From assembly GCA_963807155.1 (NCBI GenBank), contig CAWEAZ010000053.1, forward strand, positions 52,534-116,533: a stretch of DNA of 64,000 bases, written 5' to 3'. The stretch comes from JACCZX01 sp963807155 (GTDB lineage Bacteria > Pseudomonadota > Gammaproteobacteria > Burkholderiales > Burkholderiaceae_F). A program made the position numbers and the translations under genes. Positions 9,574 through 20,086 of the stretch are shown here, one piece after another (the stretch's first letter is position 1; each line of letters starts with the position of its first letter). The notes beneath the pieces were generated by a model, which was not told the DNA's origin, did no database searches, and was given only the letters and a program-made list of their open reading frames with translations.

Positions 9574-11523
9574 TCAGCCACGACCGGCGTCCTCGCGCGC
9601 CGCATGGACGAAGGCCTGAGCCTCATCTCGCGTCTCGAAGATATGAGGTGCTACCCGGCGGCGTGCGAGCGCCTCGCCGAGCTTCAACCGCAAAAAGGCG
9701 CTGGTCGTATAGCGCGATGCGGTCGTGTAGTAATGCATGTCCATATAGCGGATCATCGCCGCGTAGGTGTCGGCAACCACCGGATCGATCTGGAAGCCGT
9801 CGTAGTTGACGATTAGCGCCACCTTGTGGCCGATTGCTTGCACCCGGTCTTCGATCGTGCGACGGACGCGATCGACATCATCGCGCGTGCGTATGTGCAG
9901 ACCTTCGAAATTGGCGAACAGCGTGTTGCGCTCTGCGTCGTAGGTGATCCGCTGCGCCATGCCGAGCCCGAGCAGCGTTTCCTCGAGGTGCATCGGTTCG
10001 TTGCGAAAGATGCGCGGATCCATCGCGCCCGGTCGATCGACAATCGGCTCGAATCCCATGTGCGCGAGGATGTCGCGCTCGATGTCGATGCCCGGCGCGA
10101 CTTCCACCAGTTCCATGCCGCGTGCGGATCTTCTGAACACGCAGCGCTCGGTCACGTACAGGACCGGCTGTCCCTGCTCGGCGGCATACGCGCCATTGAA
10201 CGTGATCTGCTCGACCTTGCGCACGAATTTCTGGCTGCGACCTTCGCGCACGATCCGGAGCGAAGCATCCTCGATCGCGACCTCAAGCCCGCCGGCGGTG
10301 AACGAACCTGCGAAGACAATGCGGCGCGCGTTCTGGCTGATGTTGATGAAGCCGCCCGCACCGGCGAGTCGCGGGCCGAAGCGACTGACGTTGACGTGGC
10401 CGTCGGCATCGACCTCGGCCATCCCGAGACACGCCATGTCGAGCCCGCCGCCATCGTAGAAATCGAATTGCTGGCTTTGCTGGATGACCGCGTCGGTGTT
10501 GACCGCGGCACCGAAGTCGAGACCGCTTTGCGGAACGCCGCCAATGACGCCAGGCTCGGCGGTCAGTGTCACGTAGTCGAGTACGCGCTCCTCATTGGCG
10601 ACGGTCGCGACGCCCTCCGGCATGCCGATGCCGAGATTGACGACACCGCCCATCGGCAGCTCGAACGCGCAGCGCCGCGCGATGAAGCGGCGCTCGTCAT
10701 GGGCAAGCGGGCTTCAACGAGTCGAGCGGCACGCTGAACTCGCCGGAAAACGCCGGGCTGTACGTCGTGCCATAGGTCTGGCAGTGATTATCTGGCTGCG
10801 CGATCACAACGCAGTCGACCAGACACCCGGAACGATGACATGGCGCGGATGAAGGGCGCCGGGTGCCGCGATGCGCTCGACCTGTGCGATCACGAAGCCA
10901 TTGGAATTCTTGGCCGCCATCGCGAGCGCCAGATTGTCCAGCGTCAGCGCTTCGCGCTCCATCGTGATATTGCCGGCGGCATCGGAGGTCGTGCCGCGAA
11001 TCAGCGCAACGGTGATCGGGAAAGCCTTGTAGAACAACCATTCTTCGTCGTCGATCGACATCAGCCGCACCAGATCTTCGCTCGTGCAAGCGTTGATCTT
11101 CGCGCCCTCGAACCGCGGATCGACGAAGGTGCGCAAACCCACCTTGCTGAGAGTGCCGGCGCGATGCGCCGCAATGTCGCGAAACAGGTGACTGATGATG
11201 CCAAGCGGCAGGTTATAGGCCTCGATGCGGTTGGTCACCGCCATGGCGGAAAGCTTTGGAACCAGTGACCAGTGGCCACCGATCGCACGCTTGACTAGGC
11301 CATCGTGCGCGAGCCGGTTCAAACCTCGGTCTTTGCCGTCGCCCGGCGCCGCGGCGAAAACCAGCGTCAATGCTTTGGGGCTGGCCGTCTCGCGGAACCG
11401 CCGCTCGAGTGCCGCGATCAGTTCGTCCGGCGTCCCGCTGCCGACAAATCCCGAGACCGCCACCGTGTCCCCGTCGCGAACGATGGCGAGTGCCTCGTCC
11501 GCCGACACGATCTTGTTCTTCAC
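9574..11523 (-). CDS. Acyl-CoA:acetate/3-ketoacid CoA-transferase, alpha-beta fused type (frame broken)
   Basis: Family I CoA-transferase with both halves in one chain. The N-terminal half shows KIVSADEALAIVRDGDTVAVSGF, GSGTPDELIAAL and NLPLGIISHLFRDIA; the C-terminal half shows VVNLGIGMPEGVA and EPGVIGGVP, where the Glu matches the catalytic residue that forms the glutamyl-CoA thioester. Frame changes lie near 10830 and 10690. The GTG at 11523 (VKNKIVS) is the best start because the family begins here and phaC ends just upstream at 11564. Such enzymes move CoA between short-chain acids, and this position beside phaEC suggests supply or recovery of PHA monomers. About 650 codons, longer than the short YdiF-type members. 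Confidence 0.82.
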
Positions 11524-11563
11524 TCGGAGCGCCTGCGAGTAGAACGGGTGATCGAACCGAGGA

Positions 11564-12669
11564 TCATGACCGCTTGCGCAGCCAGTCGACGACTCCTTGC
11601 CGACGATTCCCTGCGACTTGCTGCTGACGAAGACGCCGACGTGACCGCCCGGCAGCGCGAGTTCGCTGTATTGCTTCGGGTTGACAAATTTCTTCAAGGC
11701 CTGCGCGCTTGCCGGCGGAATGATGTGATCGTCGAGCGCGTAGATGTTGAGCACCGGCATCGACAACTTTTTTAGGTCGACGTTTCGTCCGCTGAGCATG
11801 AACGTGCCTTTGACGAGGCGATTCTCCTGGTAGAGATCCTTTAGCCATTGTTTGGCGGCTTCGCCCGGATGGTGCGGCCGGTCCTGCAGCCATTTTTCCA
11901 TTCGTAAAAAGTTGAGAAGCTTGCTCTCTTCGTCCATCACGTCATAAAGGCCGACGTTGTATTTGGTCAGGCTCGAGAGCGGGGTCATCATCGAGAACAC
12001 GAAGCTCATCAGCTCGCCAGGAAGATTGCCGTTGGCTTCGATCAACCGGTCGATGTCTTCCGCCGCTCATACTGCGCGTCCACAGACTGATGAATCCGTG
12101 ATTGGGCCGATCCTTGCCACCGTCGGCGTGGAAATCCACCGGCGTGATCGTCAAGATCAGATTCTTGATCTTCTGCGGATAAAGCGCGGCGTACGCAGAG
12201 CGTAAAGACGCCACCTTCGCAGATGCCGAGCAGCGTGACCTGATCGATCCCGCGGCTCGATCGGATGAAGTCGACACAGTCGTTCAGGTAGCCGTCGATG
12301 TAATCGTCGAGCGTCAGCCAGCGGTCTCCGCGACTCACGTTGCCCCAGTCAACGACATAAACGTCGACGCCCTGCGCCAGCAGGTTGCGGATCAGCGAGC
12401 GGTCTTCCTGCAGGTCGGCCATCGTGAAGCGCCCGACCAGACCATAGGTGACCAGCACCGGCGTCTTGATGCGTGGTCTTCGCTGTCGCCTTGTAATGAT
12501 GCAGCGTGATCTTGTCGGTCTGGAAGACGAGGGTCTTCGGCGTGTTGCCGATCTCGACGTCGCGGTCCTTGACCTTCGACAGCAGCTCGGAACCGCGCAA
12601 GAGTTTGCGCTGAAACTCGGCAAACTCGCGCGCCGCCTCCTGGGGATCGAACTTGATGCGAGGGATCAT
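11564..12669 (-). CDS. phaC: Class III poly(3-hydroxyalkanoate) synthase catalytic subunit PhaC (several frame breaks)
   Basis: About 368 codons, the size of class III PhaC. After joining frames it shows TPVLVTYGLVGRF, VYVVDWGNVSRGD, the lipase-like box GICEGG with the catalytic Cys, YALDDHIIP with the Asp and GGHVGVF with the His; it ends GVVDWLRKRS. The enzyme polymerises 3-hydroxyacyl-CoA into storage polyester in a complex with PhaE. The ATG at 12669 overlaps the phaE stop, so the two are coupled. Frame changes lie near 12470, 12200, 12060 and 11600. A raw open frame joins its C-terminus to the CoA-transferase, which is an artefact of the last break. Confidence 0.9.
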
Positions 12670-13535
12670 CGACTGCCTTTCCGGCGGCGTGCTGTCGTGG
12701 TCTTGCGAGCGGACTTGGCGGTCCGTGCTGCCGGCTTCGCCGGCGCGCGGTCAGGCTGCGCTTGCAGCGCGCGCACCTGCCGCCTCAGTTCCACCACCGT
12801 CTTCTGCAGTTCATCGACTTCGCTGCGCGTCGGAATGTGATGCACCTCGCAAAAGGTTTCGGCGATTTGCCTTTCCTGCAGCCGGTATTCGGCGGACGAC
12901 CGCGTCACGTTTCGTTGGGCTTCGAGGAACTTCGGCGTGCGATGCATTCCGATCAGCGTTTCGTTCGCCGTCGCGACCCATAGGTCCAGCAGTTCGCGCG
13001 CGCTGCTGATCGGCGGTCGTGACGCGTCCGATAAAGCGCGGAAAAAGCGTTCGGAGGCTGAGCGCCACGCGTCCTGCATGATCGCCTGGTACGCGGCGAT
13101 ATCGCGTAATCGCTGCTGCGAAAGCCGCTGCGCGTTGAGCAGCTTCCGGTCGAGGTCCCACAGCGTGGCGTAGGTCGGGCCCTCGGTCAGATGCTCGAGC
13201 GCGAGGTCGAAGCCTCCCGCCCCCGCGCGCCCCCACTCGGCGGGATCGAACAGTTTCTTCAGCGCATTCGCGTCGAGGCCACCCTTGTCTTTCGGCCACT
13301 GTGCAAGTGCGCTCCACTGTTCCATCGACTTGTTGAAGAATTCCGTCATCTGGCTCAACGGCCCTTGCAAACTGTCGGGGACTGCACCGGCCGCCGAGAA
13401 ACTTGCTGGGCTCGGCTTCTGCAGGTTTTCGGCCCACGTCTGGAACAGGTTCTGGCCCTGTTCATTCCACGACTTCATCAGCTTCGTGGTCTGGTCAAGC
13501 CAGTCATTCGGCGTTGCTTTATCGAGCTGAGCCAT
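12666..13535 (-). CDS. phaE: Class III poly(3-hydroxyalkanoate) synthase subunit PhaE
   Basis: 289 residues and intact. It is an alpha-helical protein with DWLDQTTKLMKSWNEQGQ at the start, a long helical middle (WDLDRKLLNAQRLSQQRL) and the PhaE-type C-terminal part with EYRLQERQIAETFCEVHHIPTRSEVDELQKTVVELRRQVRAL, ending in an Ala/Lys/Arg-rich tail. PhaE has no catalytic site; it activates PhaC and helps granule formation. The ATG at 13535 has an AGAGGA ribosome site. The stop overlaps the phaC start (ATGA). The basic tail resembles histone-like or PhaM-like tails and may touch DNA or granules, which is inference. Confidence 0.9.
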   Translation of the reverse strand: MAQLDKATPNDWLDQTTKLMKSWNEQGQNLFQTWAENLQKPSPASFSAAGAVPDSLQGPLSQMTEFFNKSMEQWSALAQWPKDKGGLDANALKKLFDPAEWGRAGAGGFDLALEHLTEGPTYATLWDLDRKLLNAQRLSQQRLRDIAAYQAIMQDAWRSASERFFRALSDASRPPISSARELLDLWVATANETLIGMHRTPKFLEAQRNVTRSSAEYRLQERQIAETFCEVHHIPTRSEVDELQKTVVELRRQVRALQAQPDRAPAKPAARTAKSARKTTTARRRKGSR

Positions 13536-13545
13536 TACGGTCCTC

Positions 13546-14670
13546 TTAAAGAACGACGACCTGCCGTACGGCTTTGCCTTCGTGCAACAGATCGAAGCCG
13601 CGATTGATCTCATCGAGCGGCAGGGTGCCTGTCATCAAGCGGTCGACCGGCAATCGGCCGCCGCGAAAAAGATCGACGAAGCGCGGAATGTCGCGCAGCG
13701 GCACACAGGTTCCGATGTAGCTGCCGCTGATGGTGCGCTCCTCGGCGACGAGGTTGACCGCAGGCATCGGCCAAGTCGCATTCGGTGGAGGCAGTCCGGC
13801 AGTGACAGTGGTACCGCCGCGCCGCGTGATCTTGTACGCGAGGTCGAACGCACGCGTCGAGCCTGCCATTTCGATCGCGGTATCGACACCGCCGCGCGTG
13901 ACCTCGCGCACCTTCTCCGCGCAATCGGCGGCGCCGGCGTTGAACATGTGCGTCGCGCCGAGCGATTTCGCGAGAGCGAGCTTTTCATCTGACAAGTCGA
14001 TGGCGACGACCTGCCGTGCCCCAGCTGCCACCGCGCCGAGCACCGACGCCAGGCCGACGCCGCCGAGTCCGATAACTGCAACCGTGCTACCGGCTCGAAC
14101 GTGCGCAGTGTTCACGACCGCACCGACTCCGGTCAGCACCGCGCATCCAAAAAGCGCCGCTTGTTCGAACGGAAGGTCAGCGTCGATCTTGATCGCCGAG
14201 TGACGCGAGATCGTCGCGTGCGTTGCGAACGCCGAGCAGCCCAGATGATGGTTGATCGGTTGGCCGTTGCGCTTGAGCCGACGTGCGCCAGTCAGCAACG
14301 TGCCGGCGCCGTTCGCCGCTGCGCCTGGTTCGCACAAGGCCGGCCGTCCTTCGGCGCACGGATTGCAATGGCCGCAGCTCGGAACGAAGACCAGCACGAC
14401 GTGATCGCCGACCTTCAAGTCGGTGACGCCGGATCCGAGTTCTTCGACGATGCCAGCCGCTTCATGACCGATCGCCATCGGCATCGGCCGTGGCCGGTCA
14501 CCATTGATGACCGACAGATCCGAGTGGCATAAGCCCGCCGCCTTGATGCGCACCAGAATTTCGCCGGGTCCCGGCGGGTCGAGATCGAGTTCTTCAATTT
14601 TCAGCGGTTTCGACTCAGCATAGGGATGAGCAGCGCCCATTGCTTCGAGTACGGCAGCTCTGACTTTCAC
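13546..14670 (-). CDS. Zinc-dependent alcohol dehydrogenase (class III-like MDR family)
   Basis: 374 residues of the zinc medium-chain dehydrogenase family. The catalytic zinc site has GLCHSD and GHEAAGIVEE; the structural zinc lobe has CGHCNPCAEGRPALC; the nucleotide fold has VIGLGGVGLASV. The GTG at 14670 (VKVRAAVLEAMG) is preceded by GAGAGG and starts at the family N-terminus. It is 17 bp downstream of the TPP enzyme gene and 10 bp upstream of phaE, so it is in one transcript with the storage genes. It may reduce or oxidise a short-chain alcohol, diol or aldehyde; the exact substrate is not visible. Confidence 0.88.
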   Translation of the reverse strand: MKVRAAVLEAMGAAHPYAESKPLKIEELDLDPPGPGEILVRIKAAGLCHSDLSVINGDRPRPMPMAIGHEAAGIVEELGSGVTDLKVGDHVVLVFVPSCGHCNPCAEGRPALCEPGAAANGAGTLLTGARRLKRNGQPINHHLGCSAFATHATISRHSAIKIDADLPFEQAALFGCAVLTGVGAVVNTAHVRAGSTVAVIGLGGVGLASVLGAVAAGARQVVAIDLSDEKLALAKSLGATHMFNAGAADCAEKVREVTRGGVDTAIEMAGSTRAFDLAYKITRRGGTTVTAGLPPPNATWPMPAVNLVAEERTISGSYIGTCVPLRDIPRFVDLFRGGRLPVDRLMTGTLPLDEINRGFDLLHEGKAVRQVVVL

Positions 14671-14687
14671 GACGCCTCTCCAGTTGT

Positions 14688-16318
14688 CTACAGCGGCGAC
14701 TTCAGATCTTTCAGCCGCGCTGTCAGCTTCATGTTTTCTGAGTAGTCCACCGGGCAATCGATGATCGCCACCACGTCGTCGGCGAGCGCCTTCTTAACGT
14801 CGGCAACAGGTCTGCCGTCTTCTCGACGCGATAGCCTTTGGCGCCGAAGCTTTCGGCGTACTTGACGAAGTCCGGATTCTTGAACTCGATATGGCTTGGG
14901 CGCCCGAAGTGCCGCAACTGATGCCACGTGATGAGCCCGTACTCGGAATCGTTCCAGATCAGGATCACGAACGGTGTCTTCATCCGCAGCGCGGTCTCGA
15001 TCTCCTGCGAGTTCATCAGGAATCCCGCGTCGCCCGTTACGGTGACGACCTTTCGATCCGGGTACGCGAGCTTGGCCGCCAGCGCGCCGGGCACGCCGAT
15101 GCCCATCGAAGCAAAGCCGTTCGAGATAATGCAGGTGTTCGGCTCCTCCGCCTTGTACATGCGCGAGGTCCACATCTTGTGCGCGCCGACATCGGAAATG
15201 ACGATGTCCGAAGGTCCGAGCGCCTGCCGCAGGTCCCACAAAATCTTCTGCGGCTTGACCGGGAACCCCTGATCGTCGGCGTACTGCGCGCGGTCGTCAA
15301 TGACCGCCTTGCGAATCGCCTTGAAGGGATTGTCGGCGCGCGGCTTGGTTCGCAGCGCGATGCCACGCAGGCTCTCGCCGATGTCGCCCAACAGGCCGGT
15401 CGCGACCTTGTAGCAGGCGTCGACTTCGGCCGGCTGCGCATCGATGTGGATGATCGTCTTGTCGGCGTTCGGATTCCACATGTCGGGGTGGTACTCGACC
15501 ATGTCGTAACCGACGCAGATCACGCAGTCGGCTTTTTCGAATGCGAACCACGGGATATCGCGCGCCTTGAGCCCGATCGTCCCAAGGAAGAGCTCGTTCG
15601 AAAACGGAATCAGGCCCTTCGCCATGAAGGTATTGGCGACCGGAAGGCGCAGCAGGTTGACGAAACTGCGCAACGATTCCGCTGCGCCTTGCCGGACGAC
15701 GCCGTTGCCGGCCAGCACGATCGGAAACTTCGCCTTGCCGATCAACTGTGCGGCTTGCTCGATCTTCTTGTCGGGAGGCGTCGGGTTGTACGCCGACTGC
15801 ACGTCGATCGGCTTGCCCTCGACCTTCATCTCGGCGATGTTCTCGGGAAAGTCGATGAAGCAGCAGCCGGGCTTCTCGGTCTGCGCGACCTTGAACGCCT
15901 TGCGCACGATCTCGGGAACGATGTCTGGCGTCAGCACCTGCGTGCTGTACTTGGTGATCGGCTTGAACATGCTGACCAGGTCGAGAATCTGATGGCTTTC
16001 CTTGTGCAGCCTCGCGGTCGATCCTTGGCCAGCGATTGCAACCAGTGGCGCGCGATCCATGTTGGCGTCGGCCACACCGGTGATTAGATTGGTCGCACCC
16101 GGCCCCAGGGTCGCCAGGCAGACGCCGGCCTTTCCGGTCAACCGCCCATAAACGTCGGCCATGAAGGCCGCGCCTTGTTCGTGACGCGTCGTGACGAACT
16201 TGATCGGACTGTCGAGCAAGGCGTCCATGACGTCGATGTTCTCTTCACCGGGAACTCCGAACATGTACTCGACGCCTTCGTTTTCGAGGCATTTGACGAG
16301 GAGTTGGGCTGCGGTCAT
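14688..16318 (-). CDS. Thiamine-diphosphate enzyme, acetolactate synthase large-subunit like (frame broken near the C-terminus)
   Basis: About 543 codons. The N-terminal domain has the active-site Glu region TTRHEQGAAFMADVYGRLTG and LGPGATNLITG; the C-terminal domain has the TPP signature GDAGFLMNSQEIETALR. The frame shifts near 14810, and the true end reads DDVVAIIDCPVDYSENMKL to the stop at 14688. It resembles the catabolic, stand-alone acetolactate synthase-like proteins; no small regulatory ilvH-like subunit is adjacent, so a role in leucine/valine synthesis is less likely. It heads the leftward set with alcohol dehydrogenase, phaE, phaC, CoA-transferase and hydrolase. Pyruvate is the expected substrate, but other 2-oxoacids are possible. 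Confidence 0.8.
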
Positions 16319-16400
16319 CGAAACTTCCCGGGTTGTACTGAGAAGATAGGTTGCGACTCGGAGCGCACTCGCGCCGTTCCGCTGGAGGAGCCGGCGCGAA

Positions 16401-17438
16401 TTACGTCAGTCGCTTGACGATGGCGCGGGTGATATCGGTGGTCGATGCCTTGCCGCCGAGGTCACCGGTGCGGACACCGTCATCGCGCAACACAGTATCG
16501 ATGGCTGTGCGCAATCGGCGCGCCATGTCGTGCTTGCCGACGTGATCGATCATCAACGCGGCGGCCAGCAGCAGCGCGAGCGGGTTGGCAATGCCTTTGC
16601 CCGCGATGTCGGGCGCCGATCCATGCACCGCTTCGAAAATCGCCGCATGCTCGCCGATGTTGGCGCCTGGCGCCATGCCAAGCCCCCCGACCAGCCCGGC
16701 GATCTCGTCGGACAAAATGTCGCCGAACAGGTTGGTCGTAACAATCATGTCGAACTGCCACGGCTTGAGCACCAGTTGCATCGCACATGCATCGACGATG
16801 CGATCGTCGACCGTGACTTTGCCTTCGTACTTCTTGGCCACGTCAAGCGCGGTCTCGAGAAAGACGCCCGTCAGCGCCTTGAGCACGTTGGCCTTGTGGA
16901 CGATCGTGACTTTCTTGCGCCCGTTTTTCACTGCGTAATCGAATGCGAACTCGGCAATGCGGCGCGAGCCGGCGCGTGTGTTGACGCCTGAGGAAATGGC
17001 GACCGCGTGCGGGTCGCCGTCGATCGGGATGAAATGCTCGAACCCGACGTAAAGTCCCTCGAGGTTTTCGCGCACCAGCACGAGGTCGATGTCGTCGTAA
17101 CGGCCGCCGGGAATCAGCGTGCGTGCCGGCCGCAGGTTCGCGTAGAGCTTGAACTCCTCGCGCAGCCGCACATTGACCGAGCGGAATCCGCCACCGATCG
17201 GCGTCGTCAACGGGCCCTTGAGTGCGAGCTTGGTGCGGCGGATGCTGTCGAGCAGCGCAGCCGGCAGCGGATCGCCGTGCTTCTGCGCGGCAGCCATGCC
17301 GCCTTCCTGCGTTTCCCAGATAAACGGCTTTCCCAGCGCGTCGAGAATTTGGACGACTGCCGCGGAAATTTCCGGACCGATTCCATCGCCGGGAATCAGT
17401 GTCGCAAGAACAGGTTGCTGCGTGCTCGACGTCGCCAT
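16401..17438 (-). CDS. NAD-type isocitrate dehydrogenase (isocitrate/isopropylmalate dehydrogenase family)
   Basis: 345 residues. It opens with TLIPGDGIGPEI, has the GPLTTPIGGGFRSVNVRLRE segment where the Ser and Arg bind isocitrate, RENLEGLY, the KANVLK Lys region, NLFGDILSDE with metal-binding Asp residues and AVHGSAPDIAGK. The Ser/Asn and Arg pattern fits isocitrate rather than isopropylmalate, and the length fits the short NAD-type enzymes. The ATG at 17438 (MATSSTQQPV) starts at the family N-terminus. It sits between gyrB and the TPP enzyme and shares their strand but has 82-106 bp gaps, so it may have its own promoter. Confidence 0.85.
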   Translation of the reverse strand: MATSSTQQPVLATLIPGDGIGPEISAAVVQILDALGKPFIWETQEGGMAAAQKHGDPLPAALLDSIRRTKLALKGPLTTPIGGGFRSVNVRLREEFKLYANLRPARTLIPGGRYDDIDLVLVRENLEGLYVGFEHFIPIDGDPHAVAISSGVNTRAGSRRIAEFAFDYAVKNGRKKVTIVHKANVLKALTGVFLETALDVAKKYEGKVTVDDRIVDACAMQLVLKPWQFDMIVTTNLFGDILSDEIAGLVGGLGMAPGANIGEHAAIFEAVHGSAPDIAGKGIANPLALLLAAALMIDHVGKHDMARRLRTAIDTVLRDDGVRTGDLGGKASTTDITRAIVKRLT

Positions 17439-17544
17439 TGTGTTTGTCAACGCTTCCGGGCGCAACGTTACCAAACTTGCATGTCGCTCCAACCCAGAAG
17501 GGTCGGCACCTTGCTAACTCCAACTACGTGCACCTACTGCGTTG

Positions 17545-20073
17545 TCAGACGTCGATATTGCCGGCCGCGAGCGCATTGGACTCGATGAATTGTCGGCGCG
17601 GCTCGACCTCGTCGCCCATTAGCGTGGTGAATATCTGATCGGCGCCGATCGCGTCGTCGATCTGCACTTTGAGCATGCGGCGTACTGCGGGATCCATCGT
17701 CGTTTCCCACAACTGCGATGGGTTCATCTCGCCGAGACCTTTGTAGCGCTGACGTGTCACCCCGCCTTCAGCTTCACGCATCAGCCAGTCGACGGCCTCC
17801 GCAAAGCTGGTCACGGTTGCCTGCTTTTCCTTGTCGCCGACGCCGCGCACGATGCGCGCGCCGGTCCCAAGCATTCCTTTAAACGTGCGAGCGGCCGCCG
17901 ACAGCGTCGCATAGTCTGCCCCGTGCACGAAGTCGGCATCGATCGCACTCAGCTTCACATTGCCGTGATGACGGCGCTCGATGCGAAGCCGGTGCTTGTC
18001 GGTAACTGAGTCGTGTTGTGCGTACACATGCACTGTCGAGTTGCCGAGCGCAGCGGTCAAGCGCAACGCTGATGCCTCAGCACTGGCGGCATCGTCCAGA
18101 TCAAGCTCGGTGCCGGCCAACAGCGATTGAAGCGCGGGGCGGTCCATCACGCGGGCCAGGCGATCGATCACGGCATTGGCCACCAGATACTGACGTGCCA
18201 GCGCTTCGAGCGCTTCGCCTTCAATCGGCGCGGCGCCTTCGGCAGGAATCAGCTTCGCGTCTTTCAACGCCAGCGTCACGATGTATTGCGCGAGCTCGTG
18301 ATCGTCCTTGATGTAGCGCTCGTCCTTGCCGTGCTTGATCCGGTACAGCGGCGGCTGCGCGATGTAGATGTGCCCGTGCTCGACCAGCAGCGGCATCTGC
18401 CGATAGAACAGAGTCAGCAGCAGCGTGCGGATGTGCGCGCCGTCGACGTCGGCGTCGGTCATGATGATGATGCGGTGATAGCGCAGCTTGTCGAGGTTGA
18501 AACCATCGGGTGTGTCGGGCGCGCCGATGCCGGTGCCGAGCGCAGTGATCAACGTCGCGATCTGCTCGGATGAGATCAGTTTGTCGAAGCGCGCCTTTTC
18601 GACGTTCAGCACTTTGCCGCGCAACGGCAGCACGGCCTGGAATTTGCGATCGCGCCCCTGCTTGGCAGAGCCACCGGCTGAATCGCCTTCGACGATGTAG
18701 AGCTCCGATTTCGCAGGATCGCGCTCCTGGCAGTCGGCCAATTTTCCGGGCAACCCAACTCCGTCGAGCACGCCTTTGCGCCGTGTCATCTCGCGCGCCT
18801 TGCGCGCCGCTTCTCGCGCACGCGCGGCATCGACGATCTTGCTGCAGATAATCTTGGCGTCTGCGGGGCGCTCGAGCAGATAGCTTTCGAGCGCGCGCCC
18901 GATCGCGTCTTCAACCGCGGGGCGCACCTCTGACGACACCAGCTTGTCCTTCGTCTGCGAGCTGAATTTCGGCTCCGGCACCTTGACCGACAACACGCAC
19001 GCGAGCCCTTCGCGCATATCGTCGCCGGTGGTTTCGACTTTCGCCTTCTTGTCGAACTCGTGACTCTTGATGTAGTTGTTCAGCACCCGCGTCATCGCCG
19101 CGCGCAGGCCGGTGATGTGCGTGCCGCCGTCGCGCTGCGGAATATTGTTGGTAAACGCGAGCAGGCTTTCGTTGTAGCCGTCGTTCCACTGCATCGCGAC
19201 TTCGACGCCAACCGGCGTGCCGCCCGCGCTCGATTCGGTGCTGACGTAGAACACGTTCGGGTGCAGCACCGTTTTCGATTTGTTGATGTACTGCACGAAG
19301 CCTTTGACGCCTCCGGAAAATGCGAAGTCTTCTTCCTTGGCGTTGCGTTGGTCGATCAGCTTGATGTGGACGCCGTTGTTCAGAAACGAGAGTTCGCGCA
19401 GCCGCTTCGACAACACGTCGTAGTGAAAGTCGATGTCGGTAAAGATCTGACTGTCGGGCAGAAAATGAACTTCGGTGCCACGTCGGTCGGTCGGACCGGT
19501 GACTTTCATCGGCGACGCTTCCACGAGTCCTAATTCGGTCGGCGTCGTCTGCACGATGCGATCCTGCACGTCGCCGCGCCGAAACTCGAGGTAGTGCATG
19601 TGGCCGCCACGCCGGATCGTTAGCCGCAGCCATTCGGAAAGTGCATTGACGCACGAGACGCCGACGCCGTGCAGCCCGCCAGAAACCTTGTAGCTGTTCT
19701 GGTTGAACTTGCCTCCCGCGTGCAGCTCGGTCAGCGCGATCTCCGCTGCGGAGCGCTTCGGCTCGTGCTTGTCGTCGAATTTGATCCCGGTCGGAATGCC
19801 GCGACCGTTGTCAACGACCGAGATCGAGTTGTCGGTGTGAATCGTGACGATGATGTCATCGCAATGCCCAGCGAGCGCCTCGTCGACCGAGTTGTCGACC
19901 ACCTCGAACACCATGTGGTGCAGCCCGGTGCCATCGTGTGTATCACCGATGTACATCCCCGGACGTTTGCGTACCGCCTCCAGTCCCTCGAGGATCTGGA
20001 TGCTGCTGACGCCATAGTCCGCGCGCCCGTCAGGCTGCGGCTGGTTCATCGGTTGATCTGGAACGGCTGACAT
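17545..20073 (-). CDS. gyrB: DNA gyrase subunit B
   Basis: 842 residues and unbroken. The GHKL ATPase domain has EGLEAVRKRPGMYIGDT, DNGRGIPTG and GGLHGVGVS; the transducer follows; the TOPRIM part has EGDSAGGSAKQGRDR and the DADVDGAHIRTLL metal motif; the C-terminus has QRYKGLGEMNP. With GyrA it introduces negative supercoils, using ATP hydrolysis in this subunit. It is about 40 residues longer than the E. coli protein, mostly between TOPRIM and the C-terminal motif. It starts 13 bp after the dnaN stop, so dnaN and gyrB are probably co-transcribed. Confidence 0.97.
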   Translation of the reverse strand: MSAVPDQPMNQPQPDGRADYGVSSIQILEGLEAVRKRPGMYIGDTHDGTGLHHMVFEVVDNSVDEALAGHCDDIIVTIHTDNSISVVDNGRGIPTGIKFDDKHEPKRSAAEIALTELHAGGKFNQNSYKVSGGLHGVGVSCVNALSEWLRLTIRRGGHMHYLEFRRGDVQDRIVQTTPTELGLVEASPMKVTGPTDRRGTEVHFLPDSQIFTDIDFHYDVLSKRLRELSFLNNGVHIKLIDQRNAKEEDFAFSGGVKGFVQYINKSKTVLHPNVFYVSTESSAGGTPVGVEVAMQWNDGYNESLLAFTNNIPQRDGGTHITGLRAAMTRVLNNYIKSHEFDKKAKVETTGDDMREGLACVLSVKVPEPKFSSQTKDKLVSSEVRPAVEDAIGRALESYLLERPADAKIICSKIVDAARAREAARKAREMTRRKGVLDGVGLPGKLADCQERDPAKSELYIVEGDSAGGSAKQGRDRKFQAVLPLRGKVLNVEKARFDKLISSEQIATLITALGTGIGAPDTPDGFNLDKLRYHRIIIMTDADVDGAHIRTLLLTLFYRQMPLLVEHGHIYIAQPPLYRIKHGKDERYIKDDHELAQYIVTLALKDAKLIPAEGAAPIEGEALEALARQYLVANAVIDRLARVMDRPALQSLLAGTELDLDDAASAEASALRLTAALGNSTVHVYAQHDSVTDKHRLRIERRHHGNVKLSAIDADFVHGADYATLSAAARTFKGMLGTGARIVRGVGDKEKQATVTSFAEAVDWLMREAEGGVTRQRYKGLGEMNPSQLWETTMDPAVRRMLKVQIDDAIGADQIFTTLMGDEVEPRRQFIESNALAAGNIDV

Positions 20074-20086
20074 CGGTAATAGCTCG

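Noticed and set aside
10804..12045. Long reading frame that looks like a PhaC-CoA-transferase fusion protein
   Set aside because: PhaC ends normally (GVVDWLRKRS, stop at 11564) in another frame and the transferase begins at GTG 11523. The join is caused by a frame break near 11600.
16401..17438. 3-isopropylmalate dehydrogenase (leuB)
   Set aside because: The substrate loop has Ser and Arg in the isocitrate pattern and no leu genes are near; kept as NAD-type isocitrate dehydrogenase.
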